Made by a program: the position numbers and the translations under genes
Source of the DNA: Bacteroidota bacterium
GTDB lineage: Bacteria > Bacteroidota > Bacteroidia > Bacteroidales > F082
Length of the DNA: 35,190 nt
Reading direction: 5' to 3'
Assembly: GCA_013203805.1 (NCBI GenBank)
Contig: JABMPH010000310.1
Coordinates: 1 to 35,190, forward strand
The notes under the pieces: model-generated
The model's database searches: none
What the model was told of the DNA's origin: nothing
What the model saw: the letters and a program-made list of their open reading frames with translations, nothing else
Shown: positions 26,001 to 34,917 of the stretch, one piece after another
Layout: each line of letters starts with the position of its first letter
Numbering within the stretch: position 1 is the stretch's first letter

Positions 26001-26209
26001 TTTTGAGATGGTTCTCTTTCTTCATCTATTAAATCTTTAAGTGTTTCAATTACCCTTATCTTCATCTCATTGGCTGCCTTATTTGTGAAGGTTATGGCCA
26101 GAATATGTCTAAATGACTTTGTGGGATCCAATGCTATTTTCAAATATTCATTAACAAGGGTTGTTGTTTTACCTGATCCGGCTGAAGATTTGTAGACTTT
26201 TAGGGGCAT
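23081..26209 (-). CDS. AddA-like UvrD/Rep helicase-nuclease
   Basis: A 1042-residue superfamily 1 helicase with a C-terminal PD-(D/E)xK nuclease, as in the AddA subunit that processes double-strand breaks for recombination. Motifs are SSAGSGKTTTL (about 8-18), FLIDEFQDTS (Asp387/Glu388), GDAKQAIYRFRSG, STNWRSH, IMTIHKAKGLDFPAV and VAFTRPQKALF. The nuclease has RPDRVVIDNELLTIIDYKTG with Asp996 and Lys998. The length matches Bacteroidota AddA-like proteins. The AddB-type partner is often adjacent but is not next to it in this window. It lies second to last among the intact genes of the tamB-to-dinB directon. Confidence 0.88.
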   Translation of the reverse strand: MPLKVYKSSAGSGKTTTLVNEYLKIALDPTKSFRHILAITFTNKAANEMKIRVIETLKDLIDEEREPSQKLLILINELNLDLSIIRIRAQKLLTQILHNYDEFAISTIDSFIHRIIRTFATDVQLPQNFEVVIDDDDIIPDIIQNLYEKVGKDKELTKVLVDFVMDQADEENSYDPTHKFVGFIKHHMQEDGFEHINKLAKLSLNDLSSIITRLKKKIEFLKSEIIKTATSAVVLCSENNLEVKDFYQGSRGIMAYFDKISKFNVSDEKLFPGLKIQETINDEKWFAAKANISTQNSILAIAPKLTSYFHTIVCKIEEYFFYRLIYSKIYSLALIHEIRSLFIGFTEETGKVHISEFNKKISNEIADQPVPFIYERLGRKYRYFLIDEFQDTSVLQWHNLLPLIDESLSYGNFNMLVGDAKQAIYRFRSGEVELFSSLPDLYKNDGSDLALTRQNQFHQEYEEIILSTNWRSHSEIIKFNNDFFRIQTELLSERTKQIYQHLEQEIPENDKKGGLVSINFVEADNAEDFNTKKLESIKHFVDILLEKKFDNKDICILCRARKSTIDIAGYLIKNNYDVVSSESLLLSNSPKVRLIIAFFKLLVYPDNELATAEFIDNYINVIGSTPSFDNDFNSIRKNKKNGINKIFDHYNIVANSAELLALSTYEIAEFVLREIIKINSADVFIQFFLDFISETGLPLDGFLSRWEIKKEKLFITMSDDLDAIKIMTIHKAKGLDFPAVIVDASNTKNQNTKSEYWEDLELKGFEELKVGLLPLNRKLELIGRSNIYEEEASKTELDFLNIVYVAFTRPQKALFAIGQIQEGNIKDIFSKYLINYLKNKGIWDENKLSYNIGELAMQDIPTFNEVNKTINLEDFISSKWTDLITVASTEDITTEILEGSSSRSYGKLIHKILAEIESADQLDPLLVYLSESGILTENELQIIENIVTSVITHPELKNYFQKNIIIKNETEVMLDNGDIVRPDRVVIDNELLTIIDYKTGEEKKQDYNQIKNYRDAFSKLGYKHIETKLVYIGDVIRVVGGY

Positions 26210-26213
26210 TAGA

Positions 26214-26256
26214 ATTTTGTGTTTTGTGTTTTGAGTTGTGAGTTGAGGGTTTTGAG
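26214..26256. repeat. Low-complexity GTTTTGAGTT-type repeats
   Basis: The gap between the AddA-like gene and the T9SS cargo gene holds several degenerate head-to-tail copies of TTTTG(A/T)GTT and TGAGTTG. They are too short and irregular for a defined element and look like slippage-born satellite sequence. Confidence 0.4.
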
Positions 26257-26269
26257 TTTATAAATGAGT

Positions 26270-27355
26270 TTAATAGAGTATAATTCTTTTTGAGAATTGT
26301 TTGTTGTCGATGGTAAATCTTAGGTTGTAATTCCCTTTGTTAAGAACAAATTTGCTCAGATTTATTTGTTTATTACAAGTTTCAGATGGGTTACAATAAT
26401 AAGTATCACCACATACAAATTGACCCGATAAATTATAGATTTCAAGTTTTATTTCTGAACTGGAAAAATGTTCAATTTCAAAATTTATTATCTGGCTTGC
26501 TGGATTTGGATACACAACTATGTTCATAGTGGTGAGTTTATTATTATCAACTGATGATGGGACAATACGTGCCGAATCAAGATATGTAACTATTGCTCCG
26601 CCAAAACTTGATGTTATTTTTAATAATGGTACACCCATTCCTTTTCCAAGCCAACTATACTCAGTATACACACGATTAATGGGTAATCCAATATTTAATG
26701 AGTCGATATAAATGCTATCAAATTCAATAACTTCTGAAACTAGCCTTAGTGCATCAAATGTACCATAGGGAGTTGTCAATTTACCCCAACCATCAACCGT
26801 ATTATTACGACTGATTTGCTTACCCAAATAGCCATAGTTTTCTAATCCTAAACCAAATTCAGCATAACTATTGTTGGTATTGCCATATTCCATTGGAAAT
26901 TGGTATAGAATATCCGGACTATTGTATTTTAAAGGTATTGGTAATCCATAAAGCATTACAGCATCACCAACTTCACCATAGTAACTATTTGTATTATTGA
27001 AGAAGGTATATGCACTTGAAATTGGAAATTCGGGTATAGGGATATTAATATTTTCTTTTTTCGCCAAATTTGAACTCAACCCATAAAAAAGTAAATAAAA
27101 AAGTGGAGCATTCAACTGGCTGACAAAAGTATCAACTCTTTGGCTGATTGGAACAAGTTGTGAAAAATCCCAAATGTGATTCTCACCGGTTTCCTCATAA
27201 TCAATAATATCGAGATTTATTCCAGTACTTAGATGAAAAATGTTGTCTGGAGAAGGCATATCATTTTTATCGATACTTATTTGGGCATTAACATTTAACA
27301 TAGTAATAGTTAGGACTATCAGTATGGCAAACTTATTACTCCTTATTGTTTTCAT
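26270..27355 (-). CDS. T9SS-sorted secreted protein of unknown function
   Basis: A 361-residue secreted protein. It has a signal peptide (about 1-24, ending NVNAQ) and a type A T9SS C-terminal sorting domain over the last 80 or so residues: NIVVYPNPASQIINFEIE, LEIYNLSGQFV, KGNYNLRF and KRIILY. The middle is beta-rich, with HIWDFSQL near residue 60 and WGKLTTPYGTFDALRLV, a pattern common in Bacteroidota exported proteins but without an assigned function. A Cys pair near CGDTYYCNPSETC may form disulfides inside the sorting domain. Its ATG overlaps the 3' end of tamB by 20 bases, so it is likely translationally coupled to it. Confidence 0.8.
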   Translation of the reverse strand: MKTIRSNKFAILIVLTITMLNVNAQISIDKNDMPSPDNIFHLSTGINLDIIDYEETGENHIWDFSQLVPISQRVDTFVSQLNAPLFYLLFYGLSSNLAKKENINIPIPEFPISSAYTFFNNTNSYYGEVGDAVMLYGLPIPLKYNSPDILYQFPMEYGNTNNSYAEFGLGLENYGYLGKQISRNNTVDGWGKLTTPYGTFDALRLVSEVIEFDSIYIDSLNIGLPINRVYTEYSWLGKGMGVPLLKITSSFGGAIVTYLDSARIVPSSVDNNKLTTMNIVVYPNPASQIINFEIEHFSSSEIKLEIYNLSGQFVCGDTYYCNPSETCNKQINLSKFVLNKGNYNLRFTIDNKQFSKRIILY

Positions 27356-30300
27356 CTTCTTTTTTTATGGATTCCTTGTTTGACTTTTCCTCCTCTTTAT
27401 TCTTCTTTTTCTTGGATGCAAAAAGGCCGGCTATGTTATTGAAATCTTTTCTAAAAGCGATACCAACTCCTTGGGTATAAGGGGAAGTTTGATCGTAATT
27501 GTTATTATTATAATACGAATTTACGTTGGAATGGTTAAATACTTTAAGTACCCATTGGCCATCGGGAGTTAATTTATAGCCAATATCAACATCACCTACA
27601 ATATTACTTGCGCTTTGTTCGGTTCGGTCGTAGGTCATGCCAAAGTTCCCATCGATGGTGAGTCTATCATCAAAAAGTTGGGTTGAAAGAGCCACCTCAA
27701 ATTCTTCTTGTGAAACATCATCACCTGGTTTATAATTAAGTCCTACATCCACGTTGTCGCTTATATTTGAAATAAGGCTGCTTAATTGGTTTGCAATTAC
27801 ATTGTAATAAGAGCTTTGCAGACTAACATTGGCTGCATTATTGAAGCTAAATGTTCCCAAAACTAGCAACGAAATCATTTGTTGGTTCATCATTGCAGTG
27901 TTTGTTGTGTCTAATTCAGAGAACACTTGTCTTTGCTGATCAGGGTCAAGATTTGGTATATTTATTTCGAATTTAATATTGGGGTTGAGTAACTCACCAG
28001 TTAAAACTACATAACATTCAACATTTACCTTGTTTTTATATGATGCAGTAGAGTCCAATACAATTCCCAAACTGGAAAGGCTGGTTTTTACTTTATACAT
28101 ACCCTTGATATTTACATTGGCCGAATATGGGCTACCCGACCATGATATTCGGCCTCCTTTCACCAATATAAAACGTTTGCTTACCAAGTTTCCTATTTTG
28201 AACTTAAAAACGCCATCTTCAACAAGGTAATCACCAACTAGTGTAAATCTACCATTCGAATTAACATCAAGTGCTAGGTTAGAAGTCCCACGGGCTTCTA
28301 TAGTACCCATATCATCGGGTAAATTTATCGCAACCTGTGCTATTGGTGTTACTTCCAAATTAACATCGATGTTGTAGTCCAGCTTACTATTTTTATATTC
28401 TTCAGTAATGTCCAGAATTTTAACTTTAGAAATGGTATCAATATCTTTTGTCGTGAAAATGATATAATCTTTATCCGATATCTCAACCGAATATTTTAGC
28501 GGTAGTACAATAGAAGTTCCTTTTTGAGTTTTTACATCTATTCTTAGATCAATATTTGATGGACTGCCCGTTAGTTTTATATCCCCGGATGCAATTGCTG
28601 AACCATAAAACAGATCGTTCATATGTTCTGAGGTATTAAAGAAAAGCAAACCAGGAGTATTAATTCCAATGTTAAATTTGGAGTCTTTAAAATAATTGTG
28701 AGTTAAGCTACCATTAATCTGAGCTTGATTGCCAAGAGTGTCATAAATCACAAGTTTATCAAATTTAACTCCATTTTCAACGAAATCAATTGAATTCGAA
28801 AATGAGTACCGTGTATTAGTGTAATCTACTCTCATGGCAGCACGATGCATTTCGGCTGATCCAGTAATAATAGGTTGCTTTACACTACCTCTTACGGCTA
28901 AATTCCCTGACGTTGTGCCCTCAAGCTCATCAACAAATGCTGATAGAAATGGTTCAAAGGTTCCTAATTTTATACGGTTAAAGGATATGTCTATATTCAG
29001 GTTGTCAGTTTTTTTTGTTGGATGATAATATCCATCGGCCTTAAAAATTTCACCTTCACCAGCATTTCCTTTACGTGTTATATTTGAACTGATGAAGATG
29101 GAATTACTATTATTATCCCAGGTGTTTAGTATATGTGCATCACCAAGATATTCGTTGTTTAAACCCAGATCAGTTATGCTAATATTGGAAACTAATGTTG
29201 GGTTCTCCAACTTCATACTAAGATTTAATGAGCCATTAATAATACCATCTAATTCAATATTCATGGGTTTTGTAACAATATCAAAATTGGATAATCTCCA
29301 GTCCTTAAACTGAGCAATCAGCGAATCTCCATCATAGCGAGGTACTGTGCCAATTAATTTAAACTCAGAGTTGTCAGCTGAAATATAGAATTTTTTAAAG
29401 AATATTCTATTTTTATTTAATATCACAAGATTATTGGAGTCGATATTCCAGCATATATCGTTTATATAAACATTGGCTTTGCTTATATTAAACTTGGTAG
29501 AATCATCTACTTGTGAAATATATCCTTCAATATCACCTAAATTCTTTAGATCAGGAACTCTGTTATCCCAGTTGATACCATATATTATTGAATCGTTGCG
29601 AAATCTTGATGAAATACTGAAATCGTCAATTCCAAATACAGTACTATCCTTTGGTGTACTATCTTTGAGAATAATTTTTGAGATTGAGAATTCGCTAAAT
29701 AGTTGATCATTACTACTGGTAATAGATAGGTTGACGGTATCAAACTTTATATTGTTTAATTTAACTCGATTGCTTCTTACATTGAGATCAACAGAGTTGT
29801 TAAGGAAGTTGAATTTTGTATTAAGTATGGTTTTTCGTGATATGCCTACACCTGATAAAAATTGATCAGTAAAGATTTTTGGTTTTGGGACTTGAAGCTC
29901 TATGTTTACATATCTATCATCATGAATTGTTTCAAAATATTTGTCAGGTTTAAAACGAAAATAATTATTAAAAAGATTTAAAATGCTTCCGGTTACAGTT
30001 GTTAGGTTGTATTCACCATTAGCTTTAAACCTAACGATATCTGAATTAATCTCAGTTGTTGTATAATTTAACGAATTGGTATGTTTTGATACTATAATAC
30101 TGTCAATCAAATACTCCTTTTCATCAAAAATGAGTTTATTGTTTTTTAGGGATATGTCGGCGTTAAGTGTCTTTATATCTGTACCAACTACCTTGGCCTT
30201 AACAATGGAGGAAATACTAATATTTTGATCTGACCAAAGGTTCAATTTATTAAGATTTGCCACAACAATTTCAGAATTAAGCGTAAAAATTGGTGTTTTT

Positions 30301-31856
30301 TTCAAACATACCTTAACAGATGCATCCATCATTAAGTTCTTATCTCCTACCCTGATATTTGAAACTATCGAATCATTAAAATAGCTGCCAGTAATTCCAA
30401 TTCTTCGGTAGTTATAACCTAATAAATCAGTTTTTGTAATTTTCCCTGATACTGTATAATAAGCGGTTTCCAATGATTTGCCTTTGCCCGAAACAACCAT
30501 ATTAAAACTACTGATGCCCAATTTGGATTGATTAAGGATGTTGCCAATATTTACCGAATCACCAATTAGTGTGGTTTTGAATTCAACAAGTTTAGGCGAA
30601 TTTTTAAACTTAATATTTGATTTTATGATACCTTGGCTAAGAATAATATCCACATTGCTATTAAAATCTTCATAATAACCTTTAAAGTCACCTGACAATG
30701 TAAGCTGTTCATTATTAGGTATTATGCCCGATAAATCAACATGTTTTTCTTCTATAGGTAAATAGAAGCTCTTTATATCTTCGGCATTTGTTGTAATTTT
30801 TAGATCGTTAGCAACAATAAGCGAATTAAAAAAATCAGGTAATCCTTTAATACTTATGTCGCCTGAAACCCTAGTATTTTCCCCATATTTTATTTTAAGT
30901 TCCTTGCCTGTTAAATCACTTACTGTCCCGTTTAGTTTTCCGGTTACTCCTATCTTGTTGGGCATCTTAAAAAGAATATCAGCAAAATGCCCAATGTCGG
31001 CCATATCAATATTTGTTGGACGAATATCAGCGATCATTACCACTGAATCAATGTAGTATCCAAATGAGCCATAATTTGAATATTCCATACCAAAATCAGC
31101 ATCAAAAGTAGAATTGTTAAGGTGTAGTAGTGTATTATTAGTGTATAACCCCCTGGAACTCAAAACAAAATCGGCACTCATGTTTTTAACTACGATACCG
31201 CTATTTTCTTTACCCGACAAATTAACAATCTTGAAATTCAAAGAATCGTTGATAATCTTGAATTCGTTTATATTAATATTAATGGAGCTAATCAAAATAT
31301 CGGAATAATCCATTGTTCTTTCACCCTGATCATAATCCTTATCTTCATTAAATAAACTAAACTTAGATCCAGTGAGTTTTACCTTCTTTGAATAAAGGCC
31401 GAACGATCCTTTTGAGCCATCATCTTCACCTTTCACTTTTTGAAGTAAGAGTGCTATATTATTTGTATCTTCCCCTTTATACGAACCTAAATTAAATTCA
31501 GCACTATCTATATCTATATGAATAAAATTAATTTGGCTTAATCTAAAATTGGCAAAAATAGGCATGGCCGATAGTTTTCCTATGCCTATCATCGTATTAT
31601 CATGGTGGTCTCTAATATCCAGTTTATTAATATTAATACCGCTAAAGAAACCAATTTTTATACTATTAATAGTAACTCTTTGTTCAAGTTTTTTTGATAG
31701 CATATCAGCGGCTAGTCGGGCTGATATAGTCTGAACAAGTGAGCTTTGAAAAAACAGAGTAAGGGCAATTGGTATAATCACTATCACAAGAAGCACATAT
31801 AGTACAATCTTGAGTAGTTTTTTTTTAATATTTTTGTTGCCAGATTTATTTTTCAA
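27336..31856 (-). CDS. tamB: TamB-like translocation/assembly module protein (DUF490)
   Basis: A 1506-residue inner-membrane-anchored periplasmic protein: basic start, one span (KIVLYVLLVIVIIPIALTLF), then AsmA/TamB-like beta-structure with many short repeats, and a C-terminal DUF490 domain (about 1080-1450, ending near SSYYNVIANQLSSLISNI). TamB-type proteins bridge the periplasm and are tied to outer-membrane protein assembly and phospholipid transport. The C-terminal tail is highly charged (KKKKNKEEEKSNKE). The only usable start before the membrane span is TTG at 31856, directly abutting the tsaD ATG; no in-frame ATG lies upstream before a stop. The divergent tsaD-tamB order is common in the phylum. 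Confidence 0.9.
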   Translation of the reverse strand: MKNKSGNKNIKKKLLKIVLYVLLVIVIIPIALTLFFQSSLVQTISARLAADMLSKKLEQRVTINSIKIGFFSGININKLDIRDHHDNTMIGIGKLSAMPIFANFRLSQINFIHIDIDSAEFNLGSYKGEDTNNIALLLQKVKGEDDGSKGSFGLYSKKVKLTGSKFSLFNEDKDYDQGERTMDYSDILISSINININEFKIINDSLNFKIVNLSGKENSGIVVKNMSADFVLSSRGLYTNNTLLHLNNSTFDADFGMEYSNYGSFGYYIDSVVMIADIRPTNIDMADIGHFADILFKMPNKIGVTGKLNGTVSDLTGKELKIKYGENTRVSGDISIKGLPDFFNSLIVANDLKITTNAEDIKSFYLPIEEKHVDLSGIIPNNEQLTLSGDFKGYYEDFNSNVDIILSQGIIKSNIKFKNSPKLVEFKTTLIGDSVNIGNILNQSKLGISSFNMVVSGKGKSLETAYYTVSGKITKTDLLGYNYRRIGITGSYFNDSIVSNIRVGDKNLMMDASVKVCLKKTPIFTLNSEIVVANLNKLNLWSDQNISISSIVKAKVVGTDIKTLNADISLKNNKLIFDEKEYLIDSIIVSKHTNSLNYTTTEINSDIVRFKANGEYNLTTVTGSILNLFNNYFRFKPDKYFETIHDDRYVNIELQVPKPKIFTDQFLSGVGISRKTILNTKFNFLNNSVDLNVRSNRVKLNNIKFDTVNLSITSSNDQLFSEFSISKIILKDSTPKDSTVFGIDDFSISSRFRNDSIIYGINWDNRVPDLKNLGDIEGYISQVDDSTKFNISKANVYINDICWNIDSNNLVILNKNRIFFKKFYISADNSEFKLIGTVPRYDGDSLIAQFKDWRLSNFDIVTKPMNIELDGIINGSLNLSMKLENPTLVSNISITDLGLNNEYLGDAHILNTWDNNSNSIFISSNITRKGNAGEGEIFKADGYYHPTKKTDNLNIDISFNRIKLGTFEPFLSAFVDELEGTTSGNLAVRGSVKQPIITGSAEMHRAAMRVDYTNTRYSFSNSIDFVENGVKFDKLVIYDTLGNQAQINGSLTHNYFKDSKFNIGINTPGLLFFNTSEHMNDLFYGSAIASGDIKLTGSPSNIDLRIDVKTQKGTSIVLPLKYSVEISDKDYIIFTTKDIDTISKVKILDITEEYKNSKLDYNIDVNLEVTPIAQVAINLPDDMGTIEARGTSNLALDVNSNGRFTLVGDYLVEDGVFKFKIGNLVSKRFILVKGGRISWSGSPYSANVNIKGMYKVKTSLSSLGIVLDSTASYKNKVNVECYVVLTGELLNPNIKFEINIPNLDPDQQRQVFSELDTTNTAMMNQQMISLLVLGTFSFNNAANVSLQSSYYNVIANQLSSLISNISDNVDVGLNYKPGDDVSQEEFEVALSTQLFDDRLTIDGNFGMTYDRTEQSASNIVGDVDIGYKLTPDGQWVLKVFNHSNVNSYYNNNNYDQTSPYTQGVGIAFRKDFNNIAGLFASKKKKNKEEEKSNKESIKKEDENNKE
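31829..31836 (+). promoter_or_regulatory. Bacteroidota -7 box (TATTTTTG) for tsaD, inside tamB
   Basis: TATTTTTG fits TAnnTTTG, ends 20 bases before the tsaD ATG, and has a TTG (31810-31812) 16 bases upstream. It lies within the first codons of tamB on the other strand, those encoding the basic N-terminus. Confidence 0.45.
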
Positions 31857-32882
31857 ATGACATATATATTAGGCATCGAATCATCCTGCGATGATACCTC
31901 TGCATCAGTAATCAAAAACACCAGGGTATTATCCAATATTATTGCAAATCAAGTTGTTCATAGTTCTTATGGCGGAGTTATCCCCGAGCTAGCTTCAAGG
32001 GCTCATCAGCAAAATATTATACCTGTTGTTGACTTTGCCCTTAAGGCGGCAAATATACAGAAAAATCAATTGAGCGCAGTAGCTTTTACACGTGGTCCGG
32101 GCTTACTTGGATCACTATTGGTAGGCACTTCTTTTACTAAATCGTTTGCCATGGCACTTGATATTCCTATTATAGAAGTTAACCATTTAAAAGCTCATAT
32201 ACTTGCTCATTTTTTAGATGATGATGAAGGTATTGATTCACCAGGTTTCCCATTCTTATGTTTAACTGTTTCAGGAGGTCATACTCAGATTGTTAAGGTA
32301 AGCAGTCCATCAAAAATGGAAATTATTGGATCAACCATTGATGATGCAGCAGGTGAGGCATTTGATAAGTCAGCTAAAATTATGGGTTTGCCTTATCCTG
32401 GTGGCCCTGAGATTGATAAGCTTGCTAAAATAGGTAACCCTTTAGCGTTCACATTTCCCAAATCACGAATGCCCGATCTTAACTACAGCTTCAGTGGACT
32501 GAAAACCTCCTTTTTATATTTCCTACGCGACAGACTAAAAGAGGATGAGGGGTTCATAGAAAAAAACAAAGCCGATCTCGCAGCTTCCATGCAGTTTACA
32601 ATTATTGAGATTTTGCTTGAAAAATTAAAAAAAGCAGCAATCACAACGGGTATAAAAGAAATTGCAATTGCAGGGGGTGTTTCGGCCAACTCTGGGTTAA
32701 GAGCAGAATTAAAGCAAATGGCCGATAGAGAGGGATGGAAGGTTCATATCCCAGGAATTAAATTTACTACCGATAATGCTGCCATGATTGCAATTGCAGG
32801 ATATTTTAAATATCTTGAAAAGGATTTTTCTACTCAGGATGTAACTCCATATGCAAGGAGTAATTCAGAATTATCTTACTAG
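31857..32882 (+). CDS. tsaD: tRNA N6-adenosine threonylcarbamoyltransferase
   Basis: This enzyme transfers the threonylcarbamoyl group to A37 of tRNAs reading ANN codons (t6A). The 341-residue protein has the ASKHA fold: LGIESSCDDTSASV at the start, the metal-binding pair His110 and His114 in EVNHLKAHILAHF, CLTVSGGHTQIV, DDAAGEAFDKSAK and GGVSANSGLR. The length is typical. It starts at the base next to the tamB start codon. coaD follows after a 74-base gap. Confidence 0.97.
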   Translation: MTYILGIESSCDDTSASVIKNTRVLSNIIANQVVHSSYGGVIPELASRAHQQNIIPVVDFALKAANIQKNQLSAVAFTRGPGLLGSLLVGTSFTKSFAMALDIPIIEVNHLKAHILAHFLDDDEGIDSPGFPFLCLTVSGGHTQIVKVSSPSKMEIIGSTIDDAAGEAFDKSAKIMGLPYPGGPEIDKLAKIGNPLAFTFPKSRMPDLNYSFSGLKTSFLYFLRDRLKEDEGFIEKNKADLAASMQFTIIEILLEKLKKAAITTGIKEIAIAGGVSANSGLRAELKQMADREGWKVHIPGIKFTTDNAAMIAIAGYFKYLEKDFSTQDVTPYARSNSELSY

Positions 32883-32956
32883 CAACACATCAAATTTCAC
32901 AAATTAACATCTATTAAAAAACAATTATCTTTACAATATATTAATTTAAGTTGGTT

Positions 32957-33415
32957 ATGAAAAGGATAGTAGTTTTTCCTGGTTCGTTCGATCCAATTAC
33001 ACTAGGGCATGTTTCGATTGTTAAAAGGGCAATTCCCCTTTTCGATAAAATAATTATTAGTATTGGAATAAATTCTGAAAAGAAAAATATGTTTGCCCTT
33101 GAAAAACGTATCTTGTGGATTGAACAGATTTTTAAATCGGAACCAAAAATTGTAGTTGAATCTTACTCCGGATTAACTATAGATTTCTGCAAGAAGAAAG
33201 AGGCGAACTATATACTTAGAGGACTAAGAACTTCAGCAGATTTTGAATTTGAAAGGGGAATAGGGCAGGTTAATAAGAAATTGGCCGAGGATATTGAAAC
33301 AATTTTTCTACTTGCCGAGCCACAATACACCCCCATATCATCGTCTATTATTAGAGATGTAATTAGAAATGGGGGAGATGCTAGTAGTATGATTCCCAAA
33401 GAAGTAGTACTGTAG
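32957..33415 (+). CDS. coaD: Phosphopantetheine adenylyltransferase
   Basis: The penultimate step of coenzyme A synthesis: 4'-phosphopantetheine plus ATP gives dephospho-CoA. The nucleotidyltransferase motif is FPGSFDPITLGH (T15-x-G-H18), with ISSSIIRD near residue 127 as the second ATP motif and YILRGLRTSADFEFE in between. I chose the ATG at 32957 (152 residues, MKRIVVFPG) over the in-frame TTG at 32951, since CoaD proteins begin a few residues before the FPGSFDP strand. It is probably expressed with tsaD; a TATCTTTA box resembling -7 lies in the gap. Confidence 0.96.
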   Translation: MKRIVVFPGSFDPITLGHVSIVKRAIPLFDKIIISIGINSEKKNMFALEKRILWIEQIFKSEPKIVVESYSGLTIDFCKKKEANYILRGLRTSADFEFERGIGQVNKKLAEDIETIFLLAEPQYTPISSSIIRDVIRNGGDASSMIPKEVVL

Positions 33416-33462
33416 GCAAATAAATTAATCGGTATTTCGTTATTCCTAAAACTGAATCAAAT

Positions 33463-34854
33463 ATGATCAAGCAAATTGCAACGCTATTATTAGTGATAAT
33501 ATCATTATCTGTTTTTTCACAGAGTGTGATTATTACAGGAAAAGCTGAACAACAACCGCAACAATTAGTCAGAATAATTTCTTACGCTGATGAGTTTTCA
33601 AATCTTGAAAAAACAATCGCAAAAACAGAAACTGACACGGATGGTAATTTTTCTCTTCAATTTGAAATAAACCAAACACAGTTTGCATTTTTAGCACTAG
33701 GTTTAGAAAAGGGTGAATTTTATTTAACCCCCGGATCCAGTTATAGTATTTTTATTCCAAATGATACGTCCGAATCCAGAGGATCAATTTTCGACAGGCT
33801 TCCCCTTAGATTTAGTATTTCTGCTGATGATGGTGGAGTTCAAAAATCAATAGAAGATTTTAATATTGAGTACAATGATTTTATTTATAATAATATAAAC
33901 AGTATTTACCGTAGTAGAGATAAGTCAGTAGTTACACAGTTTGTTAGTGTTATTAAGGAGAAATATTCTAATAATATTTCCGCTTTTGTTAAAAATTATG
34001 TGGATTACTCGGTGGCTTCACTTTTGTGGTTAAGTAAAAAGGAGAACAACCAAAAGATTCTTGTCAATTATTTTATTAATAGGCCTGTATTATATAGTAA
34101 TATTCAGTATGCCGACTTCTTTAAAGAGTTCTTTAAGGACTATTTCAATTCGGAAAATACCTTTAGATATGAAGACTTGATACCTGCAATTAATAGTATT
34201 AAAACGGTGGGTATATTAGATAGATTACTAACAAGGGATACGTTATTAGTTGATGATAATAGAGTTCGTGAAATAGTAACAATGCTTCTATTATCAAGAT
34301 ATTATCACGATAGGAATGTTGATAAAGTGAGTGTTATTACCAGATATAAAGAAATAGCCGATGGCTCTGATTTTATTGAGAATAGAAGAATTGCTAACAA
34401 CTTTGTTTTAAAGCTTCAGTTTCTTCAAAATGGAACAATAGCACCTGATTTTAATCTTGCCGATATAAACGATAGTAATGTATCACTTAAAGATTTTAAT
34501 AATAAGTTCCTTTTGCTGAGTTTCGTAAAAGAGGATTGTAAGATTTGTGAGTTTCAAATGAAACTTATAAGTGATATTCAGAAACAAAATGGAAATAGTT
34601 TTGATATTGTTACAATTGTAGCCGGAGATGAAATAACCAAATTAAGTGAATTTGCAAACCAGCGAGGTACTAATTGGCCAATCTTAAAAACGGGTAAAGA
34701 TTTACTGCTTCTGGAAAAGTATGATATAAGGGCTTACCCCTCGTACATTTTAATAAATCCTGATGGCACCATTGCCTACGCACAACTGCCCATGCCTGAT
34801 GAAAGCATGGAGCTTTATATTCAACGATTTATTGATCAATATAATAAACCTTGA
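33463..34854 (+). CDS. Secreted thioredoxin-fold protein, TlpA-like
   Basis: A 463-residue exported protein with a signal peptide (MIKQIATLLLVIISLSVFSQ). A beta-rich N-terminal region (about 22-115) follows, resembling the DUF4369-type domains often placed before TlpA-like thioredoxins in Bacteroidota. The middle (about 125-315) is helical. The C-terminus (about 325-460) is a thioredoxin fold with PDFNLADINDSNVSLKDF, the redox pair C359-K-I-C362 and the cis-Pro loop AYPSYILINPDG. The Trp usually found before the first Cys is replaced (EDCKIC). It likely acts on disulfides in periplasmic or outer-membrane partners; no partner is evident here. Confidence 0.85.
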   Translation: MIKQIATLLLVIISLSVFSQSVIITGKAEQQPQQLVRIISYADEFSNLEKTIAKTETDTDGNFSLQFEINQTQFAFLALGLEKGEFYLTPGSSYSIFIPNDTSESRGSIFDRLPLRFSISADDGGVQKSIEDFNIEYNDFIYNNINSIYRSRDKSVVTQFVSVIKEKYSNNISAFVKNYVDYSVASLLWLSKKENNQKILVNYFINRPVLYSNIQYADFFKEFFKDYFNSENTFRYEDLIPAINSIKTVGILDRLLTRDTLLVDDNRVREIVTMLLLSRYYHDRNVDKVSVITRYKEIADGSDFIENRRIANNFVLKLQFLQNGTIAPDFNLADINDSNVSLKDFNNKFLLLSFVKEDCKICEFQMKLISDIQKQNGNSFDIVTIVAGDEITKLSEFANQRGTNWPILKTGKDLLLLEKYDIRAYPSYILINPDGTIAYAQLPMPDESMELYIQRFIDQYNKP

Positions 34855-34917
34855 ATTTGATAACGAGGATATAGCATGGATGGCATATTTTTTTAAGCCA
34901 GGAGTTTGCGGCTACCA

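Noticed and set aside
26214-26256. CRISPR-like or regulatory repeat array
   Set aside because: The units are short, irregular and lack spacers of constant length; it is low-complexity sequence.
32951-32956. TTG start for coaD two codons upstream
   Set aside because: The ATG at 32957 places the FPGSFDP motif at the position usual for CoaD, and nothing favours the TTG.
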